Below, one piece after another: positions 58,201-64,000 of a stretch of 64,000 bases of DNA (within the stretch, counting starts at the first letter, position 1; each line of letters begins with the position of its first letter). This DNA comes from Gaertneriomyces semiglobifer (lineage: Eukaryota > Chytridiomycota > Chytridiomycetes > Spizellomycetales > Spizellomycetaceae): the NCBI GenBank assembly GCA_025558075.1, contig JAHLKF010000004.1:744001-808000 (forward strand), written 5' to 3'. The notes beneath the pieces were generated by a model. The model was not told the DNA's origin, did not search any database, and was given only the letters and a program-made list of their open reading frames with translations. The translations under genes were made by a program, and so were the position numbers.

Positions 58201-61200
58201 ATTTCCAGTACGGCATGCAAGTCCGCAATGGCTTGCCCATGATGCCCAAGCCTCGAGTACAAAGCAGCGCGTTGGAGATATATGTCACTGGCTTTCTCGC
58301 CTTCTTCCAGCAACAGCGCAATGCTGTAGTCCTCAATTGCCTTGGTCGGATTTCTTTCTCTCAATAGGCTAGCTCGTTGCCAGAAGCCTTCCGAATTGCC
58401 AGGGGCAAGCTGGATGGTCATAGTAAGATCATTGAGTGCATCGTCCCATCTATTTATGTGAGCCTGAGCACGACCGCGGTACAAAAAGGCCTCCGCATCC
58501 TCGGGCGAAAGCAGGAGGAGACGGGAGAAACCATCTATGGCGTCGTTCCACAATTGACGATGGAAGGAGTACTGGGACTGATGACGGATGGCATGGATAT
58601 TCTCCGGGTCGAGAACGCGGACCATCTTAAGGTCTTCATTCGCGTATACAGATTCCTAACCGTCCTCGTTTACTCTTACATCTTGAACGTTACCATCGCT
58701 TGCACTCACGTTTTCCATTTCAAATAGTCGGGCTCTCTGGTAGTACGCATCGGCAAGTTGTGGCTTGAGCTTTATCACCTGCGTGTAGTTAATGATCGCC
58801 TGTTTGACCATATCTGGTGCCCACCAAGTGAGTTAGCCCAATTTTACGTATCTACGGATAAGTTGGACTAACCAAGCGCTTGGTATAGCCTGGCTTTGGC
58901 CAGCCACGCCCCAATGTGCTGCCTATACCCTTCGGAAATGGTTTCCAAGTCGCGTATAGCGGCATCCACATCTCCACCGATCAAATGCAACTGGTGACGA
59001 CACCATAAAGTTTCAGCATTGAATGGATCTGAATTGGCTTAACTTTAACGAGTCGAGCGAAGAAAACCAATAATAGAGTTTCCTACCAGATTTCAAAGCC
59101 GCATCAAAATCCATGGTAGCTTTCTTCATTTCACCCAGGATCGCCCACACCATTCCTCGTCGACTTCTATCACCTAATGAGTCACTACCTTCTCTGATAA
59201 GCACGTCCAGTCTTTTGATTTCGACCTTCAGTTTTTCCTCACTGTCGAGGCCATGGAAAGTCTCGCCTTTAAGGACAGGATATTTCAGCCGTTCTTCATC
59301 GGTAAGACGCTTGCGTGCTTCAGCTCCATGGGCCACTTCGTAAAAATCCGGGTAGCGACCAGCAGAGACGCCCTTTTTCTGAAGCGCCTCAGCGACCGTC
59401 CGAGCTGCGGACGTTGCTCGTTGCTTCAAATCCACTGCATTCGGTAGCGAAAACAACGATGATGATGAACTAAGAGTAGGTGATGCCGGAATGGCCTCCA
59501 AGGCATCGGCATCTTTCACAGAAGAATCCGAACCGGATATCGTAGAGCTGGTAGAAGTATCAATTTCCAGGTTTGGCGCTGGGGGTAAGCCCATGCTCAT
59601 GCGCCGCTTGCGAGTGTAATATGAAAGTGGGGATTCATTCGCCATTTCAATCGGAGGCACATCTCCCGACTCGGCGAAATCCTCGTCAGAGGACCCATTC
59701 CCGTCCTCCGCGGGCTCATCCACTGCTATGGGAATGTCAGGAGACAAATGACTACCTGAAGTAAGCACTGGTGGATGAGTTTCGACGGGTGGAGATGACG
59801 CTCGCCCAGGTCCGAGATCGACGGAGGCAGCTGGCAAAGTTCCACTCTCGTCTGCGCGCGCGAGAGCATGGGTGTCTTCACCATGCATGTCAGCAGCCTT
59901 GATTACTTCTTCGTTCGTCTGCGGCCGCCAGGTGTCTTCAACGCTAAGGAATTCATGCTTAGTTTCGGTCGGCGGCATCATTGCTTGAATCTGCAAAACG
60001 TCTCGCCATTCTTCCGCTTGCTGTTCCCATTCCTGGGGCCTCCGTTCGGCACTGTGAATTCCTTTGGCGTTCCCGATTGGTTTGCGCTGCCCTGGTAATG
60101 CCCGGACTCCCATTGCGGGTCGAGATGGACGGGCATCTCTCAACGGATTGGTTTCGGGCCTCATTTTACTCGAACTTGAAGGTTCGACCACTAAATTCAG
60201 TGGGACGTGACTAGCTTCTTGCTGACGTGGTCTATCCGTCATGTCGACAGATATCTTCTTAACATGCTTGTTACGACCTTTGTCGCCTGCCATGGTTATC
60301 TGCTCACTGTTGGATACTTTGCGCACAGCTGGTGACACTTGGGATATCCAACTTAGAGGCCGTGGCGGCAACGGCTGATGGACACTGCCGTGATGAATAA
60401 GTGGAGCCGGTATGATAACCTTCAAAAAGACAGGTGAGCAAAAGGCTCTCAGGTAAAAAAGCAGATTCAGCGCATACCTTAGGCGCAGAAAAATCAGTGG
60501 CGATGGCATCAATACGGCCCGCAATGCTGAAAGGCCTGCTGACGTTCCAGGGAGCCGGTGCGAATTTTTCTTTCTTTCCAATCTTCATCGATGGTACTAC
60601 ATGGCCCTCTAGCTGAATGTACGACCATCAGTTTGAGTGCCGATCGCATGGGCGGAGGCCGACAGATGCAACCTTCAGCAGGTCCAGCCCAGGAATAACA
60701 GTACTCTCGCTAGGAATGTGGTCTCCCGGCAACTTTTGGTCCACATTATCCGCCTCCTCATTTATATTTGTCGCAATAGCCACCAAGACTTGCTTCTCAG
60801 CTTCTAGCACCTCTGTTGGCCAGGCCCGACTGAGATCGGAAATGCTGACCCTAAAGTCTGACAATCAGTGGCTGCCTTCTGACTTTTGAGATGCACAACT
60901 CACTGTCGCTTCTTGGCTGATCTCCTGATAACTTCTTCCGTAACGACAGGCGAGTATTCAGGATCGGCATACGCCGCAAACACCAACGGGTTGGTTTCTA
61001 GCTTTCTAAGTTTCGCACTTTCACGCTCTTCCAGCCTGCGACGTTTCCGAGACTCAATAATGCCTTTCAAAGAAGCGACAACCAAAGACGGACGTGTGAA
61101 AAAGTGCTGCGACGCTGCGTCCTCCTCGGGAGCTGAGTCTGCATGCAAATAGTCGCGGGGCACTTCATGCTTAGTTTGGTCAGGAGAACTCTGGTCAGCT

Positions 61201-62550
61201 GTAGGGTGGGCCATTAAGTTGAACGACTGAAAATCATCCGTTGAAGGTATGGGCGAAACCTCTTCTGTCTGCGGAGTAGACGTTATCACATAGTGCAGAG
61301 GCCTTTTATTACCAATGAACGCAACCGCTGCATACCTGGGCCCACAGACGAGGAGATGAGATAAAAGTGTTTTCCCCAAATGGTTCAGGCATAAACGACT
61401 GCACGTTGATTTGAGCAGACTTCTCCGCGTGGGCATCGTCCGAAGCTACCTGAGAGTCAACATTGAGATGCTCGGTCGTCGTGAGCTGTTCTTGTGGTAT
61501 GTCGATCTCATGATGAATGGCCTCGTCTTCTAAATTGCTTTCTCTGACTGTGGTCTCATCAAGTCGGTGCTCGCGGCCAATTCCTATTGGTGAGGCTGTT
61601 GAAAGCACCGGTTCCTCATCGCGATCCACATCCATCGCGTCGTCCATCCGCAAAGGCTCTTGCTCCACCAATACTCTATCTGAATTTCTGTCTTCTCGGC
61701 TTGGCCAGACATCGTTGCTTTGGTCCTGCTCCGCTCTGGATTGAGCCGATAAACCGCGGCTCATCAGCTCCCTCGACTTCTTCTCCACAATCTCGGCATA
61801 CTTAGCTATGACCCCTTCCACTTCCTCAATGGACGTTAGTGGCACGATATCATCCTCCTCTCCTAAGGCAACCAGTTCACTAGCACCTGACGCAACAATT
61901 TTACTGGGCCCTTCCAGCAGAGCACTTTCAGTAGGATCTTCTATTGCATCCGTCTTCTTGTCAATTTCGGTATTTCTCCTGGTCAACCTCCCCGGGAGTC
62001 TGGCAACGCTCCTTTGTCTTGTTGGAGATCCTTGATCAACTTTATATCCAACAAGTAAGACATCGAGTTTCCCAGTTTCTCTCGCTCTGGTTGGTGGCAA
62101 TCCAGCATTCGCTGAACTCGACTGTCCCAGTTCCTCAGACCCATGCGCTAAGAGCTCACTGCTCGTCTTCCGTGCGCCCAAGGCAAGATCGTTGGACGGC
62201 CGTTGCGCCCGGCGCCCATCTACTGGGCGAAGATGAGATACTTTCGGTACATGGTGCGCCTCTTGACTTATAGGTGTAATACATGGCGTGTTATCGACCT
62301 GTACGGGTACTCAAAAAGCAGAACTTAAGTACCTATGTACAGAGCTTTGCGGGACGTCGTCCGAGTCGTCGTTTATAAGGTAATTACCCAAATTCTCATA
62401 TGCGAACCCAAGCGCCGCCTGAAGTTCTTTGCCGGCTTTCGCGGCAGCTCTGTAACGACAGAGGGACAAGGTAAGCTCCACAACCCTGCCAAGAAGCCCC
62501 ACAAACCTCCGAACCTCTTTTTGGAAACCGGACCAATGGTCATTTTTCAT
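55204..62550 (-). CDS. Giant TPR protein, TTC6-like
   Basis: Twenty exons in consistent phase give 2024 aa: 62550-62388, 62309-61336, 61268-60904, 60850-60673, 60612-60478, 60419-59087, 59028-58873, 58813-58710, 58655-57802, 57744-57669, 57612-57471, 57394-57116, 57041-56779, 56701-56525, 56442-56260, 56182-56054, 55967-55875, 55816-55712, 55638-55385, 55315-55204. The first 900 residues are acidic and disordered with a basic KSRKRRRLEE-like segment. The C-terminal 1000 residues are about 20 or more tandem TPRs (for example PTLTQAYYHRGVCRFKMNDL, AAISLNRDSHFAYYNRAVAY). The layout resembles TTC6, a TPR protein of ciliated lineages. It is a scaffold; partners are unknown. The first exons and the 57.6-kb acceptor choice are least certain. 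Confidence 0.82.
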
Positions 62551-62799
62551 TTTCAGTGTCTGCTCTCGCAGAACTTCAAAGGACAGGGTAACTCACCGCG
62601 CGTGTCGCCAGTCCGACACGCGTGAAAAAGTAATAATTCTGGAGAGTACCTCAGAAATGGATACTCAGGCCATACGCAGGACGAACCAAAGTATGTCAGC
62701 GGGGTTTCTTCGTATCGGCCATCAGAGAAGGCGCCTTACGATGATTCGATCTTCCCCGCTTGTGAGGTTAAACACCAGAGTAGCATTATCTATATTACG

Positions 62800-64000
62800 C
62801 TACACTGCCTGCCTCTGCCTCCTGACCCACTCATCGTGTCTCCTAACCAGCTCTGGCACAATACGAGACTCAATCTCCACATTCTGAGAAACCTCTTCAT
62901 CTGTTAACCTAATATCACTCTGTTCATGTGGCGTCACAACAGTAACGACCTGTTTCCGGGTGTGCAAGATATTACCAATCACTACTTGATGTCCATATCG
63001 TTCCAACGACTTGAGAGACTTTGAAAGTAGTAGCGCAGGGTCTGTTTCCAGCTTGAAGGAGACTATAAATCCCTTTGCGGCCCATTGTTCCACCAACGGC
63101 GCAATGATCTTGGGCACTTGGTCAAGCTGCATAACCATGGCACCTGACGCAGACTGAATTTTGTGCTCAGCCTAAAAAGCGAATCGCAAGTTATAACATG
63201 GAAGGGGGACTTGACGAACCCGACGAACGTTACAACATACCATCTTGTTCTGTGGAATAAAAAAATCGCTGACCGCTGCCGCCAAATAACACAGGGCATT
63301 TTCGCGAAGCGGCGACATTGCCACAGTGAACCGGCGCAAAAGAAATAGGTAATCTTGCACCGTGACGAAGGTTTCCATCAAAAGCAAGTGCTGTGTTTTT
63401 GCCTGAGCACAATTCAATTAGACAAAGTCATCCAGCCGCTGCGTTAATGTTCAGGGTTGATATCAACACACCTTCTGGTACTTCTTCAACACCTCCCGCA
63501 TATGCTCGACGTATGTGGAATCCACTAATAGGGTTGTTGAGTTGATCGCTACTAGCAGTCTGCCGACCTTGGCTCTGCTTTCTTACCGCAGAGTCCATCG
63601 TTGGCTTCTACCATATAATCCAGGAAACAGTTCTTGGAATGAGTGTAATGGCGACTGTATGGTTGAAGGCTGAATTGCCTGTGCATGAAAATCACAGCAT
63701 ATCCAGCATCGATAAAATATTCCGCCGAGGTGGCCCCTCGAGTACCCGCAGAGAAGTTATCCAAAAAGCGTACAGTGTTCCGTTCAAGAGGAACAGTCGT
63801 GCCGCCAGACTGGATGTAGCAGTTAGAAAAAGTCCATAGGAGATCTTACTAACCAGATACCCACCGTTACCAGAACAACACGACGTCCCTCCTTGGCATG
63901 CTTTTCCACAAATGAATCGACTCGTTTCCCAGCTTCCTCGACACCAGGTGGAGGTGCAGTGGTTTGGAAGTATTCCTCGTACCCGATTGGGGCCTGTGAT
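62800..64000 (-). CDS. CAB2: Phosphopantothenate-cysteine ligase (5' end beyond window)
   Basis: Exons >64000-63865, 63809-63587, 63551-63472, 63402-63241 and 63171-62800. The enzyme joins cysteine to 4'-phosphopantothenate in coenzyme A synthesis, using ATP or CTP. Family blocks: [59 protein letters not shown] and [14 protein letters not shown] with [15 protein letters not shown] near the end. The order matches human PPCS and yeast Cab2. The intron between the second and third exons listed would be only 35 (or 38) nt, unusually short; that junction may be wrong. N-terminal residues lie outside the window. Confidence 0.92.

Noticed and set aside
1..64000. Transposons, tRNA, rRNA, snRNA genes, horizontal-transfer islands
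   Set aside because: No transposase, reverse transcriptase, terminal repeats, or recognisable structural RNA was seen on either strand; a covariance-model scan could still find small RNAs.

Overview
The window is nuclear DNA from a fungus, most likely an early-diverging zoosporic lineage (chytrid-like). The genes are intron-rich, with short GT-AG introns mostly 55-95 bp long and tightly packed on both strands. The proteins are fungal-type eukaryotic housekeeping genes. Alongside them sit genes that yeasts and moulds lack but flagellated fungi keep: a probable centriole/basal-body protein of the LRRCC1/VFL1 type, a second very large coiled-coil protein of possible centriolar type, a giant TPR protein resembling TTC6, and the cobalamin-pathway GTPase MMAA/MeaB. 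No rRNA, tRNA, CRISPR array or transposon was found. The lineage call is inference from gene content only.

Layout. 1-3.3 kb: 3' part of the RNA polymerase I largest subunit. 3.6-7.0 kb: RQC2/NEMF (ribosome quality control). 7.2-8.0 kb: hotdog thioesterase with an 11-nt exon. 8.1-8.7 kb: two-TM protein. 8.9-10.1 kb: BRX1. 10.4-11.7 kb: PEX14. 11.9-13.6 kb: an Sds3-type Sin3/HDAC subunit. 14.5-17.7 kb: mitochondrial presequence protease CYM1. 17.9-19.2 kb: DSK2/ubiquilin. 19.7-20.5 kb: SPX-only protein. 20.7-22.2 kb: ArfGAP (Glo3/ArfGAP2-3 type). 22.7-24.0 kb: MMAA. 25.1-26.7 kb: CK1-family kinase. 27.1-27.6 kb: PY-motif membrane protein. 28.3-30.2 kb: peroxisomal acyl-CoA/oxalyl-CoA synthetase-like enzyme. 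30.4-31.7 kb: cyclophilin-40. 32.4-34.0 kb: chromate transporter family. 35.1 kb: GPI-type wall protein. 35.9-36.4 kb: PIN4 parvulin. 36.5-45.7 kb: two long coiled-coil genes in tandem. 46.0-46.9 kb: PQ-loop protein. 48.4-49.3 kb: disordered protein with repeated RFxV-like motifs. 49.5-50.0 kb: unusual histone H4. 50.3-51.5 kb: peroxisomal enoyl-CoA isomerase. 52.0-52.8 kb: methyltransferase. 53.0-54.0 kb: DEDDy exonuclease. 54.3-55.2 kb: second methyltransferase. 55.2-62.6 kb: 20-exon TPR gene. 62.8-64 kb: phosphopantothenate-cysteine ligase (cut by the window end).

Shared themes are peroxisomal beta-oxidation (PEX14, a synthetase ending AKL, an isomerase whose SKL is supplied by a tiny last exon), chromatin (Sds3, variant-like H4), proteostasis (RQC2, DSK2, CPR6, PIN4, CYM1) and probable basal-body/cilium proteins. 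Gene order does not suggest operons or a biosynthetic cluster. Exon models were built by hand from splice signals, reading-frame phase and family conservation. Phases were checked arithmetically for each model, but no transcript or database evidence was available. The best leads are the H4 protein with Arg at the K16 and K20 positions, the RFxV-motif protein, and the probable basal-body genes.
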